From contig JACVRA010000572.1 of assembly GCA_019828545.1 (NCBI GenBank), positions 19,449 to 83,448 on the forward strand: a stretch of DNA of 64,000 nucleotides, written 5' to 3'. The translations under genes were made by a program, and so were the position numbers. Numbering within the stretch: the stretch's first letter is position 1; each line of letters opens with the position of its first letter. The notes below the pieces were generated by a model, which ran no database searches, was not told the origin of the DNA, and saw only the letters and a list, made by a program, of their open reading frames with translations. This DNA comes from Paracamarosporium sp. OC-R06-R3. Its lineage: Eukaryota > Ascomycota > Dothideomycetes > Pleosporales > Didymosphaeriaceae. Shown piece after piece: positions 40,337 to 52,843 of this stretch.

Positions 40337-43300
40337 CTATCTATGTCTCACAGTAGTAGTGAGATGATCTGTTCTGCTGTCTAAGCGATATCGTTTTGAG
40401 AGGGGGAGACTTTCGTCGTTCATTATCATGCGCAGACCTCCAGGGCGTTGTAACGTTTCGTTGCTATCCTTTTCCTTGAATAGAGAATGCTGATCTGGGT
40501 TTGAGGTTATGCTTTCCCTGTTCCGATCATTCAGCAAAAAATGAAGGATTGACATTGATTAAGAGACACTCACTGATTTCTTGGCCTTTTCAGGCCTGCG
40601 TGGCCCAGCCCAGTCGAGATTTTTACCAGCCGTGGATCACGCTCAACCAGAGCTGGAAACGTGCCTTCGCCAGATCCATTCATCGAATAGTCAGTATGCG
40701 AAGCCACGTTGAGTAAGATTTTGAAGTTATCATTTTCGTTTCTTGGAACGACGACTGTAGGCTTTGTATGGTCCACATTGGTTGTGGTCGGCAGCGTGAG
40801 AAGCTCAATGGATTCCTTTACAAGTCCATCTCTGCTGGATGCTAATCGAATGGTAGGTCTCGCTCCCCCTTCAACATGCACTAAGCAGGATCTGGCCTCA
40901 TTTCGGTCTTTGACGATACAGGTATCCCTGATGACTTGACCTGGCTTGAGGATGCTAGAGCTTAAAGATTGACTTCGCGACATTCCTATCGAAATACTCT
41001 GTATGTTACCTCTTGGAAATTCTTCTTCTACGCTCGGAAACTCAGTATGTGTGGAATCTTCGTCAAAGTTGAACGTGTCGCGGGGTATTTTCAGTACTCT
41101 CGAGACAGTGCCTTGAAACAGGACAACGTATCTACCACACGATGAAACGCTGATTGTCTCTGGCTTCTCTCCACTTTCAAGGTCGCATAGAATGGTCGAA
41201 CTCTGGGACGAAAATGCTAGAAGTGCCACGGTCAGCATGAGTTCGAAAATGAAGAATAACACCTACACTCTCTGAATTTCCAAATCCGAGCTTGATGGTT
41301 ATCACAGAATGCGACCAAATCCTCGGAAGGATGAATCGGCGTCGAGGGGGACAGGTAGTCGTACATCCAAGTCCAGTTGATTAGATTGATACTGAGAGTT
41401 TCCCCTCTTGAGATCTCGAAAACTGCAAGAAAATACAAAAATACTCCTTGGCGAAGATGATCTCGAAAGGACAGGTAGCGGTTGTTGGAGCTGAATGTAA
41501 CGGAATAGGTGTATCGATCGCGAAAGATGAACTTTAGCGGATGATCCTTGATAGTTGCATGGTTGGGATCGAATGCAGCCAGCTCTTCTGACCATTTCCG
41601 TATGTGGTTAGATGTGAAATCAATAGCCATTTTGGCAGAGTCCCATTCTACCCTCAAGGTCCTCTTGTCTACCCGAAAGGCGAACAACGTCCGGAGAATG
41701 ACAACTGAGTGGAGATCATGGCTGATGGTCATCGGAAAGGCGGTACTCCAAGTCCCAAAATCCTTCTCGTGCAAAGATTGTCGCATTTGCAACCAAACTT
41801 CCTCTTCCTCAAGAGGAAGTTGCACACTCACAATCCGACGATTTGTTTCCACATTCCAAGATTCGTAGGTAGCGACCCAACTACCACATACATCTTCAAC
41901 CCTTGTAATCGACTCATTTCCTTTCAGTGCTTGCCATCGTTCTTCATAGGCTTTTGATGGCCACACGCTCAGAGAACAGTTGATGGTGCCATCTGAAGAT
42001 GCCGAAGAAACAGTACAGAGTGGTCGAGAACTTTGACTGCCATTTCTTGGCGCTTGCGGTACGTACCGTGTCACTTTCGTTTTGTTGCTGTTATATAGGA
42101 ATCTGCTTTCAAGGAATGCGGGCACATCATCCCAAATAATTGACGGATTTGAACGCAGTCTTGTTCCCCAATCCTCCACTAGTCGGCCTAGATCGACTGC
42201 GAATTCGGTAAAGAGCTCTCGGAGCATTGTAAGGTGAGGAGTGGAGTCATTCCGACACCGTGCTGTCTCTAAGTCTTGCAACCAAGTTTTAAAGGCTTCC
42301 AACGGGAGACCTGCGGATATCTCTAAGCCTCCAAAAGTGCAGTAACTCAAGATCCAACGTGTCACTACGAGTGGATGTCCGAGAAACTCTGTAATGGCAG
42401 AGGCCAAGCTAATGTGCGCATCACTGACAGTAATATTGTCAGAAAATTCGAACGTTGAAGTAGTGGTCGCAAGTTCGTTGAGATGATAAATCCAGTTGAG
42501 AACAGCGTATTTAGAAAGCGAATTATGAAACACTTGACGTGCTTGAGTCGAGAATAGCATGCTCTCAAGACATCCTTGGGCAATTATTGAGTGACACAAG
42601 TCTTTATTCTGAAGGAATGCCATTCGTGCTGCCAGTTTTTCTTGATCTCGATTCTCAGTGAAGTATTCCTTGACAGAAAGATGGATAAACCGAACGGCTC
42701 TATCAAGGCTTTGGGCCGGCGTACGCGGAGCAGGATCGAGGCCCAAGGGATTTATATCGTAAAATTCCACCAAACAGCCACATGTCACATTGATCATTTC
42801 GCGGAACTCTTCGATACCGATCGAATCCTTCTCTAGTGAAGTGCTCTTGTCCATGTATACGACCTCGTGAAGCTCTCGGATGGTCAGTGGAGTTCGAGCG
42901 TATGTAACCCAGCAAAACACTTTCGTCGCTACACCTCGCTGTAATTTTCCGGATTGCTCTATTGATTCGAGAATGCGGTTGTACATCTCGTCGAGACCTT
43001 CTGGGTAAACGACACTTTCGATCATAGCTAATCGTTGGTCGGGTCTTAGTACCGGTGACCTAAGAAATCTTATCATAAGTGATGCCCAGAGAAACATGCC
43101 ATTGGCACCTTGAACCAATTGATCGACCAATGTCGCTTGCTCCACGTCCGGGAGGAATCCTTCTTCAATCAGAGATGCCACGTTTGGTTGCAAGAATGCC
43201 CTGATATCTTCTGACACCACGGTCTTTTCAATCAAAACTCGACGAGAACGCTTTACTCCTCTTGATAGTGCGGCAATCGTTGGACGTCCAGAAAGGAGTA

Positions 43301-44915
43301 TCTTAACAGATGGATACGGTAGTATACTCCGTAGGGTTTGAAGTAATTGGGCGTTGTTAGAGCACTCGTCGATTCCGTCAAGCATCACATATACCTGTGG
43401 CAGCTTTTGGATCGATAGTTGGAGTAGTTGAATAAGCTCTTGTTGCGATGCGTAAAGCTGACCGGTGGTTTGCGTGTGACAAAATATGAATGTATCAAGG
43501 ATATGCGGATTCTGGCGATTTTGGTGGAGTATTTGCGATAGGATCGATCTATATGCCGATGATGGTTCAGCTTCCAATGCTCCAGGCGACTCTGACGAAA
43601 AGAAGTGGTAGCATATCGATATGTCTGCTTCCGGAGCGGAGGCCTCCTCTTGTAGCTCTTCAATAATCGAAGACACTAGTATAGTTTTCCCTGCACCTGG
43701 ATTGCCTAAGCGAAACTCATCGTTAGTTGGTTGTGTTGTTACATCAATATACAGAGGCTTAGGGTTTTTTTAGAACACGTACCATGAATCCATAGGGTCC
43801 CCGGTCCCAGTTCTCTTGGCGTAATGTGACGTTGATCTTCACTCTCGACGTTTTTCCACGTTCGATATGCCGGCTGGTCGTAGACCCAGTTACATGTCCC
43901 TTCTTCCCGCAACTCAATTGATCTTTCGAGGATCCGTCTGAAGTCGGGAGGGTTTATCCATTTGTGAATATTCGTGAACTTTTGATCTAATGACGACGTT
44001 GAATTAGCACAATGCTTCAGGAATAGATTTCGGGTACCCATACCGCGAAAGTAGTTCTGTAGATCGTCGGAGACATCGTCTAGTTTCGCTCTCGCCTCTT
44101 CCGCTCGGCGACGCTCCGCAGAAGAAAGCTTCTGCTCGTATTTGACAGCTTCTTCTGCTGATTTAGTTAGTTTGACATGCAGGAGCGCAAGTTCATCTTT
44201 AACGAATTGTCTGTCACGGTGGAACTGATCGATAAGGTCTTTAAACCGGACATCTATTGGTGTCCACATGATGTTGCGGAAGACAGTACAAGCTGATCGT
44301 CGTTCTGCAATTGTCAATTGATTTCATACTAAGAGGAATGTTACGACAACGTACTTCCAGATGGAGAAGTGAATATACTGGCAACGTCTTGAAAGAATTT
44401 TAGCATATTACTGTAAACTCGTTCCAAATGATGCTTCATTCGTTCTGATTGAAGTGCTTCGGGCAGCTTAGCGATTTCATCATACTCAGGGAACGCTATG
44501 GACAATTCCGTGATGAGCTGCATTAACTTCTCGATGAAACTTGAGAATCCGCTGGCAAGCTAATTATTTTGCGATTCAGCCCTGATCATGTGCCAATGGT
44601 AAACCTGTTTTATACCTGTAGAACTAGTCGCATGGAACCCCACATAATCGCTGCGATTTCAGGATTGGATTGTATGAACACATCAATAGCGGTGAAGTAT
44701 GGCTGTAAACGATCGCTGAACGCCTTGAGCCCTTTCATGGAGCGATTGAATCGTGAAGTCGTCATCTTTTTCGACCCGAGTTCCAGCTTGCGCAGCCCAT
44801 CGAGGAGATCTTGGGCTGTCGCACATGGTGAGTACCTCTTCCGTTCTTCCTCGGGAAGAGAATCTAGGAATTGCTTGAGCGCCTGGTCGAATGGATTGAT
44901 CGGTCCTTGGCTCAT
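40337..44915 (-). CDS. NACHT-domain STAND (NLR-like) protein, six exons
   Basis: Exons 44915-44616, 44559-44355, 44304-43783, 43705-41267, 41216-40574 and 40517-40337 join in frame to 1429 aa. Residues 1-240 form a helical N-terminal domain typical of fungal NACHT proteins (AAIMWGSMRLVLQLASGF, DUF7708-like), and a coiled coil follows (EEAVKYEQKLSSAERRRAEE). The NACHT core has Walker A GNPGAGKT (residues 343-350), split by an intron, Walker B VMLDGIDEC (449-457), a sensor SGRP, and MFLWASLMI. The C-terminal ~550 residues look beta-rich with WD-like pieces (ARIWKF, SVSSCGRYVVLFQG), possibly a degenerate propeller ligand-sensing region. Such proteins act in fungal nonself recognition and regulated cell death. 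All junctions have GT-AG ends and keep frame. Confidence 0.88.
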
Positions 44916-47268
44916 GGAGGCTAACGAAAACTCAGCCACTTGTTTTGAGGAGTATGTCGGTAGTTGCGACTTGACGATTGTCTCTCGCCTAATTGCAGGC
45001 GGTGGTATTTAAACGACCTGCTCTACTCAGCCACGATCCGATCTCACTTGTTTGCATAGCCACCCCCGCCACAACAGCCTTTCGTATCGGCGAGGTCCGA
45101 GTTGCGAAGCTTCCAGGTTGGTAGTACGAACAGATTGTGTGGAACAGAATGTGCGGCTGCGCGTGGGAAGCGCGACTCAGTGTCCTATTCCGCTGGTTCG
45201 ATCTCAGCCTTCTCTACTTGGTTTCAGTTTCTGGAGCGCACCCCATACGCCAGTTTCGGGATATATCACTGTCAAGCGCAGTATTTTCTTTTCCATCTTC
45301 AATGTTAGTTAATTAGGATTCTCTGTTATTTAGGAAGTGAGCATGGGGAGCCCTGGGAGCCTTGTCACTTCGTTCGTCAAGCCATGATCCACCACATCCG
45401 CCCTCGCAACATCTTATCTAGCCAACTTACAGCACTAAAAGATGCGTTATGACTAGCCTATAAGTTGCAACAAGGATAGAATCATCTACCTTCGAAGATT
45501 GCGGTGCCTATGGCCAGTGCAATTCCAGCCCCGCTTGACTACATCCTTGAACATACGCTATAGAATACGTGCTACACCAGCTGTGTCCGCGCGCGAATAA
45601 CGGGTTTCTTTACTACCATTTGCATAACGGTGCTTCCTTGCCACTTTCCAATGCGATTGCCAGCACAACCTCAACCCCTATTTCAAGCTAGCTCGCTTCT
45701 AGCGTGGAGCACCAGCACTGCCATGATCTACCATCCCAAGTAACACCTCTAGTTCGCCAGTACATCCGACTTTGACGTGTGTCACCGTTCTAACCCTATC
45801 ACTTGGCTATACTGCCCTGCTAACAACTTGCCATAAATTTACCACTAACAAACGCCGCATAGCCTGGCGATGGTCTCTGACGGACCATAAGAAGTCGACA
45901 CTCAGGCTCCTATACAAATCGCTGTAGAAGATGCATCCCTAGTAAGTAACAGATGTTTCTTTGTAGCTCTTTGTAATAGCATAAAGCTGTAATAATGTAT
46001 TAAGATTTTTGGATATAACAGAATCTTCTTTGGAGAGGGCCAAGACCATAGCGTCGATTCTTTTCTATCAGCTGGACGATGATTCTCGGCGACGTGTGAT
46101 GCAAAAAATGATTCTTTTGCATTTAATTGATATGTACCTACTACCAGGGTGTAATGTGGGTCGTATAATACTATACTTTGTCAAATCCCGTAAACAGCTT
46201 TTTGCATCTAATTCGCGAACATTCGTACATTTACATACGGGTAAGAATGGTTATTCGAAGTCGGGCTGTACAAAACTATGCACACGGTGAACAAGTCCAT
46301 GTATACCGCTACGGCTCAGTCCCAATTTGCGAACTAGTTCGAAGTCTGCAAAGCTTTCCCTTCCTAATATTCTAGACATGATTCTCTCGGAAAAGAGAAC
46401 CACCGTTCCTGGATTCTCGCCAAGACGAGTCTTTGGCATTGACGCACCAAAAAAAGCAGGAAGGTTATGATCTCGGGGTTGACACGATACAAAAGCTAGA
46501 CAGGGGCAAACCACGACTAAAGATCATCACGATCATCAACCTATACGACCGGACTTCGCGCCCTCATCCACAAAATGTACTTTAAACGTCATCACACGAG
46601 CTCCAACACGAGCTCCCCACCGCATTCCTCGAATCTTGATCGAGAATTCACACACGAAGACAACCGTTCCAAAGACCTGCCTAATACACCCGCACGATAC
46701 TCAGCTCATCTCGCGCTCGAAGCGGCAGTTCCTCGCTTAAGCTGTGGATCACCGCCGGGATACAAAACCCTCCACCCAATCACGCCCAACAACTCTCCTC
46801 CAACTCCGCACCGCAAATATATCCGGCGCGTAGAAAGCCACATGCCCAGCAACGATCTCGCGCGCAAGGGTTGTAGAAAGCGAATAGGAACCCTGAACGC
46901 GGCGGAGTGGGGAGAACGGCAGGATGAGAGGGAAGGATAGCATGTAGGTACGAGCGGATGTACGGGCTTGGGATGAGGGGGTGCTGGCAAAGCATGGAAT
47001 AAGGGCTTTGGAAGGTGTAAGCGGAGCATGAGGGTATAAATTGGGCGTCTGCCGGGCGAAGAGTGGGAGATGGCAGGTTGTTGAGCACGTCGAACTCCGG
47101 TTGCGTTGATACACTGCCACTGTGCTGGCTGGACAGAACACCAACAAGGCCTCCCTCAGCCTCATATCGCATTTTGTTCCATCTCATATTCACATTTTAC
47201 ATCTCGCGCCGATCTTTCCCAACATCTTAAATCTACATTCCTAATCATTCCTACCCCTATCCAGCACA
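44916..47268. other. Gene-poor region of 2.35 kb
   Basis: No confident gene. An AT-rich section lies at about 45940-46230. A 121-codon plus-strand frame from 46575 is Ser/Pro/His-rich and unrecognised. The last 100 bp are the pyrimidine-rich promoter and leader of the phospholipase gene. Confidence 0.45.
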
Positions 47269-47947
47269 ATGCGCTTCGCCATCTTCAGCATCGCGGCGCT
47301 AGCCTCCAGCGTGGCGGCGGCCCCCACGCAGCCGCTCGAAGTCCGCGAAACCGCCGTCGAAGCCACAGACCGGCTCGTTTTCAGAGAAACCCTCGCAACG
47401 TTTATCACGGCGAGGAACGCGCAGAACCCGTCGACGCTGGACTGGAGCTCCGACGGGTGCAGCTCGTCGCCTGATAACCCGTTTGGCTTTGACTTCCTCA
47501 ACTCGTGCTATCGGCATGACTTTGGGTATCGCAATTTCAAGGCGCAGTCGAGGTTTACGGATGTAAGTTGAGATTCTTCTTAACGGGGGATATTCTTCTC
47601 TGAGGAGAAGAATATGGGAAAAGAAAAAGAAAAGAAAAGAACGTGTGATTTTCGCTTGAGTTTTGATTTGAGAAAGGAAATGTATCTCCCTGTGTGAATG
47701 GTTGCTCAAATGCATGCTCCAGGCAAACAAACTCCGCATCGACGATAACTTTCACAACGACCTGTACAATCAGTGTGATAAGCAGAGCTTTACCAGCGTC
47801 TGCAAGGGGTTGGCGGATGTGTACTATGCGGCTGTGAGGGCATTTGGCAAGAAGAAGGCGGCTGAAGTGTTGGCGGCGAGTCTGCCTGCGGTCAACGAAG
47901 CAATTGAGCAGGAGGTTGCTAGACGGGCGGTTGAAGAGAAGGCGTAG
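47269..47947 (+). CDS. Secreted fungal phospholipase A2 (two exons)
   Basis: Exons 47269-47562 and 47723-47947 (160-nt intron) give 172 aa. A signal peptide covers residues 1-18. The core has DGCSSSPDNPFGFDF followed by SCYRHDFGYRNF with the catalytic His83-Asp84 dyad. YNQC and SVC supply partner cysteines for the two disulphides, and a helical tail ends in ARRAVEEKA. This matches the small prokaryotic/fungal secreted PLA2 family (PF09056), which hydrolyses the sn-2 ester of phospholipids with Ca2+. The pro-region is short (RETAVEATDR). The intron contains a long purine-rich run. Identification is strong from the CxRHDxxY motif and size. Confidence 0.9.
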
Positions 47948-48546
47948 ATGAGGAGATGGGATGTTGGATAGATAGGATGATGATGTACATTGTGAAAATG
48001 ATGGTATTGATGAATATTAATGAATGTGGAATCACAAGAATTTTTTGGCATGAGGTATGTGATTTTGCTTGAGTGAGCTTGGTTTTCGAGAAACGGTCTG
48101 ATGTCGTGGTCAGCAATTTTGTCTGGATCGTTCTCAGTGTAACACCTGACTACTTCGTATTGTATGACCAGTAGCGAAAGTCAAAGGATCGAGCTTACAC
48201 CACCACCTACTCTTCCTTCAAATATCTCAACCCATCGATATGGCCTCCAATGTTTTTCCAACCATCAAGCCCTTTGATGGACGTATCTGGGGATCTCACT
48301 TGTTGTCTATACTGTCATGATACGAGACGTCAGCCACAAGCGTGCGCTATCCCAGATCCGCAACGTCATCAGGGTCAGGCACGCAACGAAGGCCTGAATA
48401 AGCAAGCACAGCCTAGCAACGCTCCATGGCCGTCTCACGTCAAAATATAGACGGGCCTTTCTTCTCGCGATGCGTCGTCGAGGTCATGCGGCGCGTTGCT
48501 TCCTCCCGTGACAGCATCCCCGCCCTGCCTTGGCGGCTCCCTCAGC
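47948..48546. other. Intergenic region
   Basis: About 600 bp: 3' flank of the phospholipase gene, which is AT-rich at 47950-48060, and the promoter of the MFS carrier. No gene is recognised. Confidence 0.5.
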
Positions 48547-50460
48547 ATGCCCCAGCCGATCGCGGAGCAGCACGAACTGGACGCGCTGCACGAAACACCC
48601 GCGACGATGCCGCCCGAGGACGCTGCCGACGTCGCGCTGCACGATGAGCAGCTGCACAGGAGGACGCTGCGGAAGCTCGATTTCCTGCTGCTGCCGTTCC
48701 TCGCGCTGCTGTTCCTGTTCAACAGCCTCGACAAGTCCAATGTACGTGTTTGCGCCAACGAGCAGCCATGGCGCTCTACTGATGAAGACGTCAACAGATA
48801 GGCAACGCTGAGTCCGCGCACTTCACCACCGACATTGGCCTCCGCCGGTCCGACCTCAATACCGCCGTGGCCCTCTTCTTCGCCTTCTTCGTCGCGCTGC
48901 AGCCCGTCGGTGCTGCGCTGGGAAGGAAGTATGGCATGGTCGCATGGGTGCCGAGCTGCATGCTGCTCTGGGGAATATCCACGGCGCTGCACACGTGGGT
49001 GAGGGCGAGATGGCAGCTGTATGTGCTCAGGATAGTTATTGGGTGCTTGGAAGGTACGTCTCCACTACTGGTTAGAGGTACCCACACATACATGATTGCT
49101 GATATGTCATGCAGCTGGCTTCTATCCCGTAACTGTCTCGTACCTCTCGCTCTTCTACACGCGCTTTGAGTTCGGACGGCGGCTGTCGCTCTTCTACGGA
49201 CAGGCTGCCGTGGGTGGTGCGCTCGGCGGCATCATAAGCTACCTCGTCTTCTCACATTTCCCGGATATACACCATGAGCATGGGGACGAAGGAGACCCGG
49301 AGCTCGACCAGCGGTGGCAGAGCTGGCAGGTCTTGTTCCTTCTTGAGGGCAGTTTGACCATCATTGTCGCAGTCGTGGGCTATCTCTGGTTGCCGCACAG
49401 CGCAGAAACAGCGTGGTTCCTGACGCCTGAAGAGAGGGTATACGCATCGTCCCGCGTCATTCGTGACCGAATGGCGCAGTCAGAATCACCTGCCGCAACT
49501 GCCGAAGCCGCAGACGAAGACCGGGAGTACGATGAAGAATCACGCGGCCTCCTAGCTTCATCTCGACCACGATCCCTATCCACAGCAAACCACGTGACCG
49601 ATGACCGCGGTCTCACACCGCACGACGTGCTCTCCGCATTTCTCAACATCAGAATATGGCACATCCTCACCATAAACATCCTAGCCGCGATCCCCGTCTA
49701 CGCTTTCCAAGTCTTCCTCCCGCTCGTCCTCGCACCCCTCATACCCAACCCCGACCCCAACAAATCTACCCCAGATCCCGCTCTCGTGAATCTTCTCACT
49801 GCCCCACCCTACGTCTTCGGCGCAATAACACTCTATCTCTTCGCCTCCTACAGCGACAAGCACCGCGCACGCATCCTGCCCGTCCTCTCTGGCCTCGCTA
49901 TCATGGTCCTCGGCCTCATCCTCGTAGTCGCACTACCGACAACCGCTGCATGGGCAATTCCACGGTACATCGCGCTCAACGTCCTCCTATCAGGCACCTT
50001 CATCGCGAGTCCGCTCACCGTGGCATGGATCTCAGGCAATACGCCGAGCCCCGGCAAGAGAGCGCTGCTGCTGGGCATCAACGGGTGGGGTAATCTAGCC
50101 GGCGTTCTCTCCGCCATGCTATTCAAGCCGAAATACGAAGCCTCCGGTTACATAGTGCCGTTCTGGTGGACGCTAGCTTGCGTGTCTGCGGCTGCAGTTG
50201 GGTACATTGTTCTCTGGCGGAATCTCAAGGCTGAGAATAAGACGCGGAGGGAAATGCTAAGTCGTTGGGATGAGGATGAGATTGAAAGGGAGAAGGCGGA
50301 TGGAAGGGGGCCGTTGGAGCAGAGGCATCGGTTTGTGGGGTTTGTAATAGAGAGGTTGAGGGGGTGGGGCGTCGGAGTAAGGGCTGTGGAATGGCTTGAG
50401 GAAGGGATACGGGGTGGGAGGGAAGGCGAGGAGAAGATTACGTTTGTGTATGGGCTGTGA
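48547..50460 (+). CDS. MFS anion:cation symporter (Dal5/allantoate permease-like), three exons
   Basis: Exons 48547-48741, 48798-49053 and 49115-50460 give 598 aa. The DHA/ACS-family landmarks are LRKLDFLLLPFLALLFLFNSLDKSN spliced to IGNAESAHF (TM1 with the conserved Asp-Lys-Ser-Asn), ALGRKYGMV in loop 2-3, RIVIGCLEAGFYPVTVSYLSLFYTRFEFGRR (TM4-5), and VAWISGNTPSPGKRALLLGI in the second half. About 12 helices are visible. Family members carry allantoate, nicotinate, vitamins or other small organic anions. A long central loop (residues about 310-360) is acidic and the C-terminal tail is long and charged. The substrate is not deducible. The start ATG lies just before the conserved N-terminal region. 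Confidence 0.88.
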
Positions 50461-50485
50461 GGGAAGTGTTTACAACACAAGTAGC

Positions 50486-50575
50486 AACTTTTACCGGCCA
50501 CTCAACAAGGTGTTTTGTCGCACGAGTACTAACTTCTACCGACTACTCAACAAGGTGTTTTGTCGTACGAGTACT
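50486..50575. repeat. 45-bp tandem duplication downstream of MFS gene
   Basis: Two 45-nt copies (50486-50530 and 50531-50575), identical except for four differences, all transitions. Each contains actcaacaaggtgttttgtc. It lies in the 3' flank of the Dal5-like gene. Confidence 0.85.
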
Positions 50576-50779
50576 CTCTATCGAGTCTAATAAAGCGGGC
50601 CTGAAAGTAACTAGTGATTTCCTACCTGGGGCATTGCTCGGATTTCGGTGTGGCGCAGAGCAGCGTTTAGCATAGCGCCACACCACACTGTACATACTTA
50701 TTGTAAGCCTTGCACACGTTTACCATGCGAAGACAATTTATTCTAACAAAATAACAGGAGTACTAGGACCTCAGCAGCT

Positions 50780-52843
50780 ATGTCAAGCATCAACAGAATA
50801 TCTGGGGTCCCCGGGGCGATCGTCATAAGGTCGGATGTCGGTAGGGTAGGGTTTCCACCACTGTTAATCGATGTACCTTCGAACACGACTATCGTCGGTC
50901 ATCGAGGAAATGAATATCCAGGCACATTCCTGCCTAGCAAAGGGCACATCAGACTTGTAGAGTTCCGTTCTGAACACATCGGCACAACTAGGACCGTAGC
51001 GTTGCGATACTATAGCGTTCGTTTGGACACGGCTCCCGCGTTCAAAGCGCTCTCCTACACGTGGGGCCCGTCGTCGCGACCAAATCCTATTCGAGGAATC
51101 CACATCACAGATAGCCTTCTGTCTGCTCTGGTCAATCTCGCCGAATGCGAGTCGCAGCTCTTCTGGATAGATGCGCTCTGCATCAATCAGTCAGATCTGG
51201 ACGAGAAGCCCGCGCAGATCATGATGATGCGGCAGATCTACGAGAAAGCGCAGAAGGTCTGCGTGTGGCTAGGCGATCCGGACATGGCGAGCATCGGGCT
51301 CATGCGGAAAATCTGCAAGGCACAAGATTCCTGGTTGACGCTCGTTCCTGGAATGGAATATACGGACGCGGAGCTGCAGAGGCTGGGGTTGCCGGGGTTC
51401 GAAGACCCAGACTGGCAGGCTCTCATGCGGTTCCTGGCCCGTCCGTATTTCAGGCGGATATGGGTGTTGCAGGAGGTCCTCGTGGCGAGTAGCTCTCCGG
51501 TCGTGGCGTGCGGGAGACTCCAGTTTTCATGGTGGGTGGTCCAGCGCGCTGTCAATTGGCTTCGCAATAAGGAACTACCGACCATATTCATGTCGCAGGC
51601 ACCTGAAGAGTTGCTAGCATCGAGGACGGCACCAAGTGCCGATCTTATTAACATTAGCCTTACTCTTCAGGACCGTCGCGATTCTTTGTTTCTCGAGGAA
51701 CTCCTCGGGGCATCGCGGTACCTGGATTCTACGGATCCAAGGGACAAGATCATAGGCCTTATGGGTCTGGTATCCCCGTATGATCCGTGCAAGGATAAGA
51801 TTAGTATCGATTATAGGCAGTCTGTTAGGGACTTCTACCGCGATGTCACAGGTACTATTATACGTACTCATCGCTCGCTGAAGCTGCTGTCTCTAGTCAC
51901 TGATAAATCATCTAGCAAGGTCGAAGGTCTCCCTTCCTGGGTTCCCGACTACAGCATCGACAAAGACAAGACGTCGTACAGATGGGCACACTTCACCACG
52001 CCCGGCAGACCCGTTGCCGTGAAGTGGACACCAGGGACCAACGAACTGCATGTCCGGGGCCACATGACAGACGAAGTAGAATTCGTCGCCGAGGCCACAG
52101 CATCGCGCGGCAACGATATAGAAGAAGTCCTCGTGTCGTGGTTCCGAGCCGCAGCTCGTTACAAATCCGCAGACGAATGGAAATGGATCCTCAGTCTCGC
52201 AAACGAAGGCAGCGGCGTGGAGCCAGAAGCCGAAACCTTTTGGCGCACCATGCTCTTCGACGTGGTAGAAGGCGAATCGCCCGCGCCCGCGGCGTACAGG
52301 ACGCACTTCGCCGTCATTGCACTGAGCGCTTTCTTGCAGGACAAGGTCGGAGACGACGCATGGTTTTCTCTCCTGGGCGCACACCTGGTAAGCAACTTCC
52401 GCGACGTCCTGATAGACGATCCGAAAGCGGGGCGAGACGCGTTGTTAGACGTGTTGGTCGCGCTCGGCGAACATGCATGCGGGGAAGGTCAAGATCTTGA
52501 GACGAAGCTCCCGGATTGGTCGATCCCGAGGAGCTGGATATCTCCTGGCGAGGATGGAAAGTATGCGCTTGGGCCGGACGGGGACTACATTGCGTTTCTC
52601 ACGCAGACGGCCAGTTGGGGTGGGGCGAGGTTTTTCGTTACCAGGGATGGGAGGATGGGGAGGGGCCCCATTCAGCTACAGGCTGGGGATCAGATTGCGG
52701 TGGTGGACGATACTGAGCAAGTGTTTTTGTTGCGGAGGGGCGAGGAGGGTTTGAGACTTGTCGGCGAATGCTATGTACATGGGTTGATGCCCATGGAAGA
52801 GAAGGGGGATAGTACGTGTTACCGGGATATAACGATTATCTAG
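50780..52843 (+). CDS. HET-domain (heterokaryon incompatibility) protein
   Basis: Intronless 687-aa protein. The HET domain covers about residues 85-240: FKALSYTWGPSSRP (block 1, residues 89-101), LFWIDALCINQSDLDEK (block 2, about 127-143), VCVWLGD and FRRIWVLQEV (block 3). The rest is the usual variable C-terminus with blocks such as LGASRYLDSTDPRDKIIGLMGL and LPSWVPDYS that recur across the family. HET is a TIR-like domain; such proteins trigger cell death when incompatible strains fuse, though most family members have not been tested. The frame is complete and shows no sign of decay. It lies in a stretch with other nonself-recognition-type genes. Confidence 0.93.
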   Translation: MSSINRISGVPGAIVIRSDVGRVGFPPLLIDVPSNTTIVGHRGNEYPGTFLPSKGHIRLVEFRSEHIGTTRTVALRYYSVRLDTAPAFKALSYTWGPSSRPNPIRGIHITDSLLSALVNLAECESQLFWIDALCINQSDLDEKPAQIMMMRQIYEKAQKVCVWLGDPDMASIGLMRKICKAQDSWLTLVPGMEYTDAELQRLGLPGFEDPDWQALMRFLARPYFRRIWVLQEVLVASSSPVVACGRLQFSWWVVQRAVNWLRNKELPTIFMSQAPEELLASRTAPSADLINISLTLQDRRDSLFLEELLGASRYLDSTDPRDKIIGLMGLVSPYDPCKDKISIDYRQSVRDFYRDVTGTIIRTHRSLKLLSLVTDKSSSKVEGLPSWVPDYSIDKDKTSYRWAHFTTPGRPVAVKWTPGTNELHVRGHMTDEVEFVAEATASRGNDIEEVLVSWFRAAARYKSADEWKWILSLANEGSGVEPEAETFWRTMLFDVVEGESPAPAAYRTHFAVIALSAFLQDKVGDDAWFSLLGAHLVSNFRDVLIDDPKAGRDALLDVLVALGEHACGEGQDLETKLPDWSIPRSWISPGEDGKYALGPDGDYIAFLTQTASWGGARFFVTRDGRMGRGPIQLQAGDQIAVVDDTEQVFLLRRGEEGLRLVGECYVHGLMPMEEKGDSTCYRDITII

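Noticed and set aside
46575..46940. 121-codon plus-strand frame with true ATG
   Set aside because: Ser/Pro/His-rich, no domain, and the region has no promoter-like or intron signals; left as unannotated.
51982..52500. 172-codon second frame inside the HET gene
   Set aside because: Arg-rich +1 shadow of the HET coding sequence.
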